Positions 36,169 to 45,302 are shown, numbered from the stretch's first letter. The stretch: DNA of 64,000 nucleotides from a bacterium (GCA_030550175.1 JAUQPW010000003.1:1-64000); one strand, 5' to 3'. Numbers and translations are program-made. The notes: generated by a model from the letters alone, not told the origin.

Positions 36169-36639
36169 ATGGAAGTTTTGACCACCCGGGACATGCTGAA
36201 CCGACAGTCCACCCGGCGACTCATGCGGTTGGCGGTTCTCATCACGGTGTTGGGGATCTTCCATCATCTGGATCATATCGTTCGGGGCAATCATATCGGT
36301 TGGCCGATCACCGGCTGGATAACTTCCTTCACACTGAGTTTACTCATCTAGGGGTTGCTTCTTCCGGGACTCTATTTCACGGCGCGTGGAGTGGTATTTG
36401 TACATTTTAATCCCACGCCGAAGAGCGAATCCTGGCGGGATATTTATTTACCTTACGCTAATCTGGTGGCTTATGGTGGGAAACGATTATCGATAAATCC
36501 TCCCGTAGAAGGGGCAAGCTGGTTGTGTAACCCCCAACCGGCACCATCCAGATCCTGGCTGGGTGTGCTTGCGGTGGCAAATACCCTGGGATTGGTGGCT
36601 GCAGTGGCCGGATTACTGGTGACCGCCGTCTTTATTTAA
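36169..36639 (+). pseudogene. small membrane protein gene split by an in-frame TAG
   Basis: Codons 36169-36348 give 60 residues (MEVLTTRDMLNRQ..FTLSLLI), then TAG at 36349-36351. The same frame continues at once (GLLLPGLYFTARG) to 36639. Together they make one protein of about 156 residues with a HHLDHIVRGNHIGWP motif in the first half and hydrophobic helices before, across and after the stop. In relatives I recall a Tyr near this point, one base change from TAG. It may be a recent nonsense mutation, a sequencing error or readthrough. Its end overlaps the convergent TIM-barrel gene by four bases. Confidence 0.72.
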
Positions 36640-37493
36640 AAAGGGCTGTTCAAGCACTTCTTAAGAAAAGCCAGGTCTTCTTCTAATCGTTCATCGATAT
36701 CCCGGTAAGACTCTTCCCTTTGAGAAAGATCTTCGCCTACATAACCCCGGACCCGCATGGGCACTTTATAGAAATTCTCAAGGGAGATATAGCCGTTATA
36801 GCCGATTTTTTTCAATATCTGCATGATCTTCGACCAGTTCACCTGCCCACGGTCCATGGCTGTAAATTTCCACTGCCAGGAGCCATTTTCGAAGACCCAG
36901 GAAGTATTTTTAGCATGGACATAATCCAGATAGGGTCCTATGAGTTCCAATCCCATCTGGGGAGCTTCCCAACCTTCGATGATAAGATTGGCCGGATCGT
37001 AATTGATTCCGATATGGGACGGGTCAAAATTTTGTACCAGACGGTAAGCCAGGCTTGCGCTGGGGGCAAGGGTATTAAAGTGGGTTTCGATGAGAGGTTT
37101 CACCCGATATTGGGAGGTAATTTCGATGACCTTTCCCAATCTATCTACCGTACGTTGGTAAAGGTCATGATAATTCTGAGTCCCGTCGTACAGGACGGCA
37201 CCGGGTCTGTAACGGGGGCATCCCATGATGGCACAGGCATGGGCAATTTGTTCCTGAGTCGAAATATCTTCTAAGGGGGCAAAACCCATCAGGCAAGAGA
37301 CTTCCAATCCATGATCCTCTACCAATCTTTTTATATCTCCGGCCTTTTTAAGGACCTCTGAAGGGTGGATATGATACGCCTCGTGAAGTCGCCATTCAAC
37401 CCCATCGTATCCATGCTGACTTAACTTCTTAACCACCTGTTCGACGGTCAATTCCGGTAAAACCGAGGTTTGAACGCTGAATTTCATACTCAT
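36636..37493 (-). CDS. sugar phosphate isomerase/epimerase family TIM-barrel protein
   Basis: 285 residues. AP-endonuclease-2 type TIM barrel: GYDGVEWRLHEAYHI (N-terminal metal Glu), VKPLIETHFNTLAPS, GINYDPANLIIEG, DYVHAKNTSW and GYISLENFYK, the usual Glu/Asp/His metal ligands of xylose-isomerase-like enzymes. The start overlaps the end of the npdG-like gene by four bases, so the two are translationally coupled. Substrate unknown; coupling to an F420 enzyme is the only clue. Confidence 0.83.
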   Translation of the reverse strand: MSMKFSVQTSVLPELTVEQVVKKLSQHGYDGVEWRLHEAYHIHPSEVLKKAGDIKRLVEDHGLEVSCLMGFAPLEDISTQEQIAHACAIMGCPRYRPGAVLYDGTQNYHDLYQRTVDRLGKVIEITSQYRVKPLIETHFNTLAPSASLAYRLVQNFDPSHIGINYDPANLIIEGWEAPQMGLELIGPYLDYVHAKNTSWVFENGSWQWKFTAMDRGQVNWSKIMQILKKIGYNGYISLENFYKVPMRVRGYVGEDLSQREESYRDIDERLEEDLAFLKKCLNSPF

Positions 37494-38167
37494 AATCCGG
37501 TAAAGTGCAAACTAATGTCCTTTTTCTGATATCGTTTATTGAGCCACACCAGAAGTGCCGGTAATCGCTCGATGGTTCTACCTGTACGCAAAGGACCACA
37601 GTCCAGGGCCCTGAATCCGATTAACTCGGCCAGTTGGATAACGGTTTCTTTGGCCTGGGAGTGATCGCTAAAAACCAATACATCGCCATCGGGTTTCTGA
37701 TCCAGTTTTTTTAAACTTGCCGAAGAAATGGTATGAAAAGCTCCTACTACCGGAGTTTTTGAACCCAGAAAGGCCTGGGTTTCTTCGGCCACAGATCCTA
37801 TTTCCGGCATTTTTACCTGGGTCGGGTCATTGGGATCTAAAGGTACGGTAACTTCCACAACGATTTTTCCCTGTACACTTTCCCGAATAGCCGGGAGAAT
37901 CAGTTCATGACCTTGATAAGGAATGGAAAGAAGTACCAAATCCCCTTCCCGGGCTGCCAGAGCGTTAGGGGCCCCCACAGCCAGGGCCTGACCTAGCTGG
38001 GTATTAATTTTCTCGGCTGCAGCCTGGGCTTTTTCCTCGCTTCGGGACCCTATCAGGATCGACTTACCTGCCTTTGCCCAACGAAGGGCTAATCCGAAGC
38101 CTTCTCGTCCGGTCCCACCAATGATGGCAATTTTCTTTATTTCGTCCATAACCTCCTTAATTTCCAC
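37490..38167 (-). CDS. npdG: F420H2:NADP oxidoreductase-like protein (NpdG/Fno)
   Basis: 225 residues from a GTG at 38167 with GGAGG 12 bases upstream. An ATG six codons later has AAGGAGG only two bases before it, too close to serve. The N-terminal Rossmann motif is IAIIGGTGREGFGLALRWAKAG, the NADP-selective IGSRSEEKA follows, then VLLSIPYQGHE, VVEVTVPLDPND and VVGAFHTISS, matching Fno, which shuttles hydride between F420 and NADP. This agrees with the cof genes at 1.1-4.5 kb. NADP-dependent relatives acting without F420 exist, so biochemical identity is likely but not certain. It is coupled to the TIM-barrel gene. Confidence 0.85.
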   Translation of the reverse strand: MEIKEVMDEIKKIAIIGGTGREGFGLALRWAKAGKSILIGSRSEEKAQAAAEKINTQLGQALAVGAPNALAAREGDLVLLSIPYQGHELILPAIRESVQGKIVVEVTVPLDPNDPTQVKMPEIGSVAEETQAFLGSKTPVVGAFHTISSASLKKLDQKPDGDVLVFSDHSQAKETVIQLAELIGFRALDCGPLRTGRTIERLPALLVWLNKRYQKKDISLHFTGL

Positions 38168-38172
38168 AAGGT

Positions 38173-39594
38173 TTAAGAAACCTCCTCTTTCCCCTGGCTT
38201 AATTCAGGGAGAATCTTCTGAAGGACCCCTCGAGCCTTGGGATTGGATTCTTTCTTAAATAAGTCCATCAGTTCTTTGATCCCTTCATCCATATCTGGAA
38301 CCAACTGCAAGTAAATTCTTAAACTACGAAGGGCTTTATCGGAATTGTCTTGTCCTGCGTAGATATGCCCCAGGTTTTTCCAAGCTTTAGCCTGATCGGG
38401 AGCCAATCCGATCAACTTTATGGTATAGGTTTCGGCCTGTTGGTAATCTCCTTTGGCCAGATAAGCCTGGATAAGATTGGTGAAGAGGTCTGGGGATTTA
38501 GGATCCCATTGAACCGCTTGAGTTAACTCCTCGATCGCCTCAGGGACTCGGTTTTGCTTGAGTAAAGACACCCCCTTTTCGTTATGACGGGCAGCCTGAA
38601 GGGGGTTAATAACCTGATCCGGAATTTGTTGCAGGACGATTTGCTCGGCCTTACGAATCAGGTTTATTCGATCTTGAATCACATCGGTGGCCCCTTTTAT
38701 ATCTTCTGCATAACCGAGAATTTGGGAGATATAATAGGGAATCAATTCCTTCTCAAAATAAGCAGTATATTCTGCATTGGCGGTCTCATAACGGGTACCG
38801 TTCCACTTATAAATATCCGTCCATCCCGCCCACTCGGAATGAGGTCCCGCAGTTCCCCCCACAGAATCCACCAAAAGCTGAAAAATTCCATTGGAATCAA
38901 AATCCCGTAGCCGAATCCACTGATTAAAAACCTGGGAATTTAAATTCTTTCCATCATACCAGAAAACCTCTGAAGCATCCCTATAGCTACTGGCCCCTGA
39001 AGAACTCTGGAGGATAAAATCTAAACGTCCGTCCCCATTAAGATCTCGAATATCCCTGACTTCATAGTAATCCCCTGTAATCTCGGCCGCTTTCAGTGGC
39101 TTGTAATGGGAACCTACTTTTTTTAAAATCGTAGGACGATAGGAACTTCCAAAGGTCAGATTGGGTAAAATAAGCACTTCATCTGTTTTATCTTTATCTA
39201 AATCTATCTTAAAAATTCGAACTGCTTCATGGGGTTTTACCGGATGACCCTCTAAGTCCTTCATTCGGGTGATGGAAACAAAACTTCCCTGGGAAGGATC
39301 TTTGAAATTATCCTGCCAGATAACCAAAGGGTTAGCTTTTATAAAATGTCGCAGTTTTGTCGATGTCAGTTCGTATCCTTCCCCCTCGTTAAGGGGATAG
39401 TCAGTTAGATTTATCGGCTTATCTAAGAGATTTTTAACAGGTAAAGGGGTATTATTTTGGGTAGTTTGTCGAAATAGTGAACGTAGAAGTTCATTCTGTT
39501 CTTTTTGGATGTAAAAGGTATTCCATCCGGTAGTGAAGAACAGGCATAGGAAAATAACTCCGGGCCACACTTTACGAAGGTTTTCAGGCGACAT
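38173..39594 (-). CDS. membrane-anchored FG-GAP/TPR protein
   Basis: 473 residues from the ATG at 39594 (GAGGG upstream); an open frame to 39633 has no better start. One N-terminal transmembrane segment (about 9-27) is followed by a middle region with integrin/FG-GAP-like calcium loops (DLDKDKTDEVLILPN, DLNGDGRLDFIL, about 135-200) and at least three TPR units in the C-terminal third (NLIQAYLAKGDYQQAETY, NLGHIYAGQDNSDKALRSL). An envelope scaffold; no enzyme motif. It ends five bases before the npdG-like start, so these genes probably form one transcript. Confidence 0.75.
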   Translation of the reverse strand: MSPENLRKVWPGVIFLCLFFTTGWNTFYIQKEQNELLRSLFRQTTQNNTPLPVKNLLDKPINLTDYPLNEGEGYELTSTKLRHFIKANPLVIWQDNFKDPSQGSFVSITRMKDLEGHPVKPHEAVRIFKIDLDKDKTDEVLILPNLTFGSSYRPTILKKVGSHYKPLKAAEITGDYYEVRDIRDLNGDGRLDFILQSSSGASSYRDASEVFWYDGKNLNSQVFNQWIRLRDFDSNGIFQLLVDSVGGTAGPHSEWAGWTDIYKWNGTRYETANAEYTAYFEKELIPYYISQILGYAEDIKGATDVIQDRINLIRKAEQIVLQQIPDQVINPLQAARHNEKGVSLLKQNRVPEAIEELTQAVQWDPKSPDLFTNLIQAYLAKGDYQQAETYTIKLIGLAPDQAKAWKNLGHIYAGQDNSDKALRSLRIYLQLVPDMDEGIKELMDLFKKESNPKARGVLQKILPELSQGKEEVS

Positions 39595-39740
39595 AACTGC
39601 CACCCTCTTTTTTCTGAATTGGTGAGAATTCAAAAATTTTAGCTGTTTATTATAAGATAGAGCGAAGGGACCAAGATAGCAAGGAAAGAATTTACCTGTT
39701 GGATAAGGATGAGAAATCAGATAATGAAAAATATCCTGAA

Positions 39741-41330
39741 TTAGGAAGAATTACTTCTATAAAGTGTCAAGTGACCGATTTTTCCTTCCTTGTGGTAATT
39801 TTTCATCAGAAAAGTTTTTAATTCTGAAAATTCTTCCAACAGGGTTTTAGAATCCTCCGATCTTCCTGTGGTCCATAACATTCCATCTTTCTCTGCCACG
39901 AGGATATATCGAGGTCGAGAACGGGTTAAATCTTGTAAGAGTTCCTCTCGCCAGGAGGCTTTTCCCCAAGAGACGATCAGAGGAACATTGAAAGTATAAC
40001 GGGTTGGGGTGGCCCGATCCGCCAGAAAATAAATCAAAGGCTCAGATCCCCAGATATAAATCGTATCTTCTGGATTTGTCCTTTGCTGCAAATAATCCAC
40101 CACGGCCAATGTCGTCCTCAAAGAAGTATCTCCCTGAAGAAAATCCAGGCGCGCATAGTATTCCTCCAGGGATAAGGTTCCCCTGAAAAGATCGATAAAA
40201 GTTCGAGACATTTGTTGATAAGAATTCAAAGTGGGAAGAATCAGGATGAAGAGAGCCGCAAGGGTGAATATCCTCTGCTCATTTTTGTAAAATCCCTTGA
40301 GATAAAAACCTTGAAAGATTTCAGTGAGTCCCAGAGCAGACAAAATCGAAAAAGGAGCTAACAGACCCATCCACTGATAGTAATAAAATTTGGCCTGAAC
40401 CATAACCCCCAGTAAGCTGGCGAAGAACCAGATCCTGACCAGGCGATTCTCTGAAGTCTTGGATTTGAAGCAATAAACCAGCCCCGCTGCTGCCAGGACA
40501 CTAAAAAAAGCTTTGTAATACACGTATCGACTCAGTTGAACCAGGGTGGTGGACAGGAAGGCTCTGAAACCATCGTGAAGAGCGAGTCTGGTATAACCGG
40601 TATTAAAAACCCGTTGGGTTTCCAGAAGAGGATAGAGAGCTCCTTTTTGAAAAAGATACAGGATGATCAGAACAAGTCCCAGGATAAAACCTAACATCAG
40701 GAGTCCGGAATTTAGCCAGGGTTGAAATTTATTCGATTGATTTGAAGAGGGGGCAACCTCTGGAGGCTTTGATTTCAGTAAGTAGAGAATAAACCCTAAT
40801 ACAACCAGCAAAGACGGGTATTTGATGATAAAGGCGAGACTGCAAAGGAACCCGGCGAGGAACAGGAGGGTCTTTTTTCTACGGCCCTGTCCCACATAGC
40901 ATAGATAAGCGGCGGCTGTCAAAGGTAAATTTAAGAATCCATCGACGTGGGCTATATTGAAATAATTGTTCTGAACAAAATACGACAGGCTATACAACCC
41001 ACCTGCCCAAAAAGCGACGGACGTATGGTAAAGGGTTTTGACCAGTTCAAATAAGAGGAGCACGGTGACCAGGTGATAGAGTATATCCAGGGCTCGAACA
41101 GCTTCCATAGATTTCCCGAAGAGTAGAAAGGCGAGGGCGTACAGATAGGCAACTCCTGGAGGTTTTTGATCCCAGCTATCCCGGTGAGGAACCTGTCCTT
41201 TAAGAATGATACTCCCGCTATAGGCCAGGTTACCCTGATCGCGTCCCAGGGGATAATAAAAGGTAGGTAATCCCAGGCAGAGCACCAGAAAGATCAAAAT
41301 CATTATAGCGGGAAGGGATCGGCGTTTCAT
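39741..41330 (-). CDS. PMT/ArnT-like glycosyltransferase family 39 membrane protein
   Basis: 529 residues with about 11 hydrophobic helices. The first periplasmic loop carries the acidic motif (PLGRDQGNLAYSG), then HRDSWDQKPPGVAYLYALAFLLFG, the pattern of dolichol- or undecaprenyl-phosphate-sugar-dependent C-type transferases. The C-terminal soluble part (about 400-529) includes EDTIYIWGSEPLIYFLADR. It would transfer a sugar to lipid, protein or polysaccharide in the periplasm. No carrier-charging enzyme is adjacent. Confidence 0.83.
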   Translation of the reverse strand: MKRRSLPAIMILIFLVLCLGLPTFYYPLGRDQGNLAYSGSIILKGQVPHRDSWDQKPPGVAYLYALAFLLFGKSMEAVRALDILYHLVTVLLLFELVKTLYHTSVAFWAGGLYSLSYFVQNNYFNIAHVDGFLNLPLTAAAYLCYVGQGRRKKTLLFLAGFLCSLAFIIKYPSLLVVLGFILYLLKSKPPEVAPSSNQSNKFQPWLNSGLLMLGFILGLVLIILYLFQKGALYPLLETQRVFNTGYTRLALHDGFRAFLSTTLVQLSRYVYYKAFFSVLAAAGLVYCFKSKTSENRLVRIWFFASLLGVMVQAKFYYYQWMGLLAPFSILSALGLTEIFQGFYLKGFYKNEQRIFTLAALFILILPTLNSYQQMSRTFIDLFRGTLSLEEYYARLDFLQGDTSLRTTLAVVDYLQQRTNPEDTIYIWGSEPLIYFLADRATPTRYTFNVPLIVSWGKASWREELLQDLTRSRPRYILVAEKDGMLWTTGRSEDSKTLLEEFSELKTFLMKNYHKEGKIGHLTLYRSNSS

Positions 41331-41401
41331 ATCAGGTCAAGCGTAGCAATCTTTAAAAAGAGGGTCAACAAAAATTGAAAGAAGGTCAAGGGTCTTTTTT
41401 C

Positions 41402-41430
41402 TTGACAGGGTTTTGGGTTATCCCTAAATT
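41402..41430 (+). promoter_or_regulatory. sigma-70-type promoter of ferredoxin operon
   Basis: TTGACA (41402-41407), exactly 17 bases, TAAATT (41425-41430). The transcript would start about 53 bases upstream of the ferredoxin ATG. Confidence 0.7.
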
Positions 41431-41489
41431 GATAGGGTGGGGAAGTTTAGATTTGGGGACCTTAACTCAAAGGGGAGGTCAAGGGGGAT

Positions 41490-41963
41490 ATGCCGCATTT
41501 TATAAATCAAGATTGTGTGGGTTGTACGGTATGTGAGAGGGTTTGTCCTGTAGATGCCATCTCTGGGGTACGAAAAGAGGTTTTCTATATTGATCCGGAT
41601 ATCTGTATCGACTGTCATGCCTGCGCCTGGTTTTGTCCCGTCTCGGCCATAGAAGGTGCAGATGGGGAAGTTATTTTAGGAATCAAGAAGAAGAAAGATA
41701 TTCCCAAAGCCATTGTGATTCCCTCCGATTGTACAGGATGCGAATATTGTATTGATGTCTGTCCCTTCGATTGTATTGATCTGGTTGAATCTCCAGACAA
41801 TAACTTTAACAAAATCGTTGCGGTGAATGAGAAGACCTGTGTAGGATGTAGCCTGTGCGAGGATATCTGTATCAAAGGGGCCATTTATGTACCGGATCCG
41901 GAAGAGATGAATATTGAACGAATAGCCGTAGGATCCAAGATGGTCGGTAAGGGTGAGGATTAG
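41490..41963 (+). CDS. polyferredoxin with four [4Fe-4S] motifs
   Basis: 157 residues, with an A/G-rich ribosome site (GGGGAGG) upstream. Four CxxCxxCxxxC motifs are arranged as two pairs: CVGCTVCERVC (about 9-19), CIDCHACAWFC (about 39-49), CTGCEYCIDVC (about 78-88) and CVGCSLCEDIC (about 116-126), giving 16 Cys. Each is followed by Pro or Ile as in bacterial 2[4Fe-4S] ferredoxins. No membrane segment or other domain. It heads a three-gene unit with two very small membrane proteins, suggesting a membrane electron-transfer site. Redox partners are not identified. Confidence 0.9.
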   Translation: MPHFINQDCVGCTVCERVCPVDAISGVRKEVFYIDPDICIDCHACAWFCPVSAIEGADGEVILGIKKKKDIPKAIVIPSDCTGCEYCIDVCPFDCIDLVESPDNNFNKIVAVNEKTCVGCSLCEDICIKGAIYVPDPEEMNIERIAVGSKMVGKGED

Positions 41964-42040
41964 AAAGTTTTTGATCCATAAGGAGATTCATCCGAGAGCC
42001 CATCTGGATCTATTTTATCTGAATATTTGAATCGGTTGTT

Positions 42041-42154
42041 ATGCCTGTATCCCATTTATTTATCGTCCCGGCAGTTGTAGCTATAAGCCTGGTAATCGGT
42101 TTTTTTCTGGGATGGTCTCTACGAGGACGGATAGAGCGCAGCGAAGAGGATTAA
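42041..42154 (+). CDS. 37-residue single-pass membrane protein
   Basis: ATG at 42041, stop at 42154. One helix (about residues 5-27, HLFIVPAVVAISLVIGFFLGW) is followed by a basic/acidic tail (SLRGRIERSEED), so the C-terminus is probably cytoplasmic. It lies 77 bases after the polyferredoxin gene and 19 before the next small membrane gene. The ribosome site is weak. Possibly a small subunit anchoring the ferredoxin. Confidence 0.55.
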   Translation: MPVSHLFIVPAVVAISLVIGFFLGWSLRGRIERSEED

Positions 42155-42173
42155 TGGAAAGGAAGTTCCAGCA

Positions 42174-42341
42174 ATGTTAATCGCCAAGATCTTGCAGATT
42201 TTGGGAATGGTGGAATTGGGACACGCTCTTTATATTGGAATTTCCCAGGACAATGCCATGAACAAGGAAATGCTTTTGTTGGGTATAGGTGTTATTCTTT
42301 TTACCCTGGGGCGATTCTTAGAAAAGAAGTTACCGCAGTGA
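42174..42341 (+). CDS. 55-residue small membrane protein
   Basis: ATG at 42174 with AAGGAAG about ten bases upstream, stop at 42341. Two short hydrophobic segments (about 2-22, LIAKILQILGMVELGHALYIG, and 33-46, LLLGIGVILFTLG) end in a basic tail. Third gene of the ferredoxin unit. The stop overlaps the convergent lipB 3' end by 12 bases. No family recognised. Confidence 0.6.
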   Translation: MLIAKILQILGMVELGHALYIGISQDNAMNKEMLLLGIGVILFTLGRFLEKKLPQ

Positions 42342-43007
42342 GATCAAAGTCTCATAGTCTGACTCTATGATCTTTACGTGAAATATTTTCTCGAATTGTT
42401 GAAGGATGAGATCTTCTACCTGTTCTATATTTATCTCTTTCTGAAGTAACCGTGCGATGGAAGTGACTCCTTTATTGTGGATTCCACAAGGAATTATTTG
42501 ATTAAAATAAGAAAGATCGGTATTCACATTTAAAGCAAAACCGTGGCTGGTGATCCAACCGTTACTGATTCGAATACCGATAGCTGCCACTTTTTCTTCT
42601 CCTACCCAGACTCCCGTTAGGCCCTTTATCCTTCCGGCTACGATTCCCAGGGCGGATAAGGTCTGTATCAAAACTTCTTCCAGCGAGCGTAAATATTGAT
42701 GGGCGTCCCGCCCAAAATTTTTCAGATCCAGAATAGGATATCCTACAATTTGACCGGGACCATGGTAAGTAATATCTCCGCCTCGATGGGTACGATGAAA
42801 CTCGATTCCCATTTCCCTTAACTTTTCTTCGCTTACCAATAAATTTGCCGGATTTCCGCCCTCTCCAAGGGTATAAACCGGAGGATGTTGGAGTAAAAGG
42901 AGAACCTCTGGAATATGCCCGGTTCGTCGTAATTGTACCAGGTTCTCTTGAATGGCTAGGGCCTCTTTATATTTTACCCGGCCCATTTTTAATACATAAC
43001 ATTCCAT
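42330..43007 (-). CDS. lipB: octanoyltransferase LipB
   Basis: 225 residues, normal length. Moves octanoyl groups from acyl carrier protein to lipoyl domains. The substrate block RTHRGGDITYHGPGQIVGYPI (about 78-98), the GVWVGEEKVAAIGIR lysine and the catalytic Cys in FNQIIPCGIHNKGVTS (about residue 172) are all present. LipA is not in the window. It is convergent with the ferredoxin unit. Confidence 0.95.
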   Translation of the reverse strand: MECYVLKMGRVKYKEALAIQENLVQLRRTGHIPEVLLLLQHPPVYTLGEGGNPANLLVSEEKLREMGIEFHRTHRGGDITYHGPGQIVGYPILDLKNFGRDAHQYLRSLEEVLIQTLSALGIVAGRIKGLTGVWVGEEKVAAIGIRISNGWITSHGFALNVNTDLSYFNQIIPCGIHNKGVTSIARLLQKEINIEQVEDLILQQFEKIFHVKIIESDYETLISLR

Positions 43008-43756
43008 GGTATCCTGACAGATAGCTCCTTCATGCTGATGAACTTTGCGCCAAAAATTAGCCGATGAAACCTGCCATCGGCGTATGGTAAAAGCCTTTGG
43101 TAAACGAAGTTTGCTTCCAACTGTTATTTTCCCCTTGAGTGAAGGGGCTAAGACAAGGATGGTTTCCTATCAGCCAATGTACTACCAAAGTTATTATAGC
43201 ACAACAGGCCTTTACGTAAAGAACTTTCTCCGAATGGAATCCCTCTAAACTTTTTAACCATTACTACTCACATTTTTTCATTTCGGAGATTATAAGACAA
43301 CTGTCCCTTTACCCATTCCAACTACCCTAGTACTTTGTAAAGTTAGTTTTGTGGAATGCTCTGCCCTCATCCCCATCCCCTCTCCCCCTCCCTCACCCTC
43401 CCCGTGGACGGGGAGGGAAGGGATGGGCGGGAGGTTTCGGTCCGCTTAGCATTGGATACTTACAAACTCCTGCTACTGTAGGGGAAATAGTATTACAAAT
43501 TCTCGTAAAAATTTTACCTCTAAAATTCTCCCAGAAATAGAACGAGGACATGCAGCAGCATATGGTGGAAAAAGTGAGACAAGTGCTATTGTTCAACCGA
43601 CTTTTTACAAGATAGTAATTTTCATTTTTCTCATTTTTGAAAACCCAGGAACTGATGGTTCATTTCTATCATATAAGGAATATGAAAAAAGGTGGCGGGA
43701 GGCGCTAACTAGTAAGACTTTTTCGGAGGCTATACCAAAAAAAGGTTGTTTAAAAT
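43008..43756. other. 750-bp spacer with C/G-rich palindrome, no gene
   Basis: No supportable coding frame. It contains one dispersed-type palindrome at 43396-43417 inside a larger imperfect CCCATCCC/GGGATGGG inverted region (about 43373-43428). The remainder is unstructured A/T-rich DNA. Confidence 0.45.
43396..43417. repeat. 22-bp palindrome (CCCTCCCCGT / ACGGGGAGGG)
   Basis: Two perfect ten-base arms around GG, flanked by C-rich words on the left and G-rich words on the right. It resembles the dispersed palindromes elsewhere in this window. Confidence 0.85.
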
Positions 43757-44197
43757 TCAGGAAACTAAATATCGGGCACGGATCGTAACTTTTCGGGTGG
43801 AATCTGTATCTTCAATCTGTACCACGACCCTGATTTTCTTCTCAACTTTAAGAAATCGAGCTCCCTCTACCGTACCTGTGGACAGAATCTCTACTTGCCC
43901 GGCTGAATCTAAAGGCTTTAAGCTGACAGAGAAAGTTCCATTTCCCAGTAAAGTTTCAGTTTCTCCTTGATAATTCGATTCAGATTTTGACAGTTCATAC
44001 AAGGCCTTTTCAACTCCCGCCTCAGCTAAATTAAAGGCTACATCGTTGAGATAGCTTCGAGTGGTAAGGAAATATTCGGAACTTCCACGATTTAAGGAAA
44101 CACCTATCAGGATAAACAGCGAGGAAAAAACCGCCGTAATTAAAATCAGGGCTACCCCTTGTTCACTTTTTAAGACCCTCCACCCTTGCATAGTCAT
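43757..44197 (-). CDS. PilX-like type IV pilus minor component
   Basis: 146 residues. The N-terminus is EQGVALILITAVFSSLFILIG, a hydrophobic helix after a Gly like PilX/GspK-type proteins, and DVAFNLAEAGVEKALYEL matches the PilX-N region. The start overlaps the previous prepilin stop in ATGA. Third in a leftward run of three pilin-like genes, so part of a minor-pilin priming set. Pilus motor and secretin genes are not in the window. Confidence 0.75.
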   Translation of the reverse strand: MTMQGWRVLKSEQGVALILITAVFSSLFILIGVSLNRGSSEYFLTTRSYLNDVAFNLAEAGVEKALYELSKSESNYQGETETLLGNGTFSVSLKPLDSAGQVEILSTGTVEGARFLKVEKKIRVVVQIEDTDSTRKVTIRARYLVS

Positions 44198-44781
44198 TGA
44201 ACTCCAGCTCGATAAGCTGAATCGATATGTAAACTTCGGGTGATTCCGTACATTTTCTTTTCCAGATCTAACTCGATTTTTACAACTGTTTGGGAAGGAT
44301 TTAAATTAAACTTTAAACTTCTCACATCCTGGGAGATTAAATCGATTCCACTTTGAGAAGGCGAAGCTATCCGACGAACTTTTCCCATAATCCCAAGGTT
44401 TTTCCCATCAGGGGGATCATAGAGATAAATGATAGAGGCTTCTTTTCCTTGATCTCCTTCGGGTGGGCCGGGTAAGCTTAAAACCAGGACCTCTTCGGAG
44501 TTTGGAAACCCACCGCGCCGGATCGAAATTTTATAGGCACTTCGAATATCTTTACCTAACTGGCTCAAGAACATTTGGGCTTCATGCAAAAGATCCAGAT
44601 CCAGGTCTGCCCGATTAATGTTTTCATAGGTGTTGGAAAAGACCGTCAGAGCTACAATAATAAAGATCGACAAAATAAGTATGGCAACACTGACTTCAGG
44701 TAACGTAAATCCTTTTGGAGACTGACCGGATAACCCCTTGATTTTCGAATAAAATAGTTCTATAAAATCCGCAAACCTCAT
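44194..44781 (-). CDS. PilW/PulJ-like prepilin
   Basis: 195 residues. Prepilin peptidase site KGFTLPEVSVAILILSIFIIVALTVF at about residues 24-50: cleavage after Gly, then Phe and Glu at +5, with a hydrophobic helix. The leader is unusually long (about 24 residues). The C-terminal part is beta-rich (SIRRGGFPNSEEVLVLSLPG). It overlaps both neighbours by four bases (ATGA), showing tight coupling. Confidence 0.82.
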   Translation of the reverse strand: MRFADFIELFYSKIKGLSGQSPKGFTLPEVSVAILILSIFIIVALTVFSNTYENINRADLDLDLLHEAQMFLSQLGKDIRSAYKISIRRGGFPNSEEVLVLSLPGPPEGDQGKEASIIYLYDPPDGKNLGIMGKVRRIASPSQSGIDLISQDVRSLKFNLNPSQTVVKIELDLEKKMYGITRSLHIDSAYRAGVQ

Positions 44782-45146
44782 CGATTGGCCCGCAGGGTCG
44801 AAAGGGATACACTTTGCATCTTGCCTGCCGACCCACGCCAGGAGATAGTCACCACAATCTTTTTCAACTCCGAGGTATTAAAATCACTTACCTGGACCTC
44901 TCCTTGACCCTCTGGGAGATCTGAAATAGAAGACAGAGAATAACTCTTTAGCTGATTAAAGGGAATATCTTTAGACGTTTCCATAATCGCGTTGGCCTTT
45001 GCATGGGCCACAGTGAGATTTTTAGTATCCCGAATGAGACGTTGCTCTTGAGAAATGGAGACGGCAAATATAACCACCAGGATACCAAGAACGGCCAAAG
45101 CAACAAGGGATTCCAGGAGAATATAACCCTGAATCGATTTTCCCAT
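44778..45146 (-). CDS. PilV-like minor prepilin
   Basis: 122 residues from the ATG at 45146; the frame runs eight codons further. MGKSIQG is the leader and YILLESLVALAVLGILVVIFA the start of the mature protein, with Glu at +5. The C-terminus is SLSTLRANR. First gene of the three-pilin unit. A minus-strand TTGACA (about 45228-45233) about 80 bases upstream may be its promoter. Confidence 0.8.
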   Translation of the reverse strand: MGKSIQGYILLESLVALAVLGILVVIFAVSISQEQRLIRDTKNLTVAHAKANAIMETSKDIPFNQLKSYSLSSISDLPEGQGEVQVSDFNTSELKKIVVTISWRGSAGKMQSVSLSTLRANR

Positions 45147-45302
45147 GTTAAATCCCCCTGTAAAAGTCAAAAAGGTCAGTAGTTCATCTCTCTAAATCCT
45201 GCGTTATGGTTAACTTATTCCTCCTCCTTGTCAAGGAAAAAAGATTTCTTTCTTACACAAATTTGAGTCCTGAAACTTAGGAATCAGATTCTCAAAGCCT
45301 TT

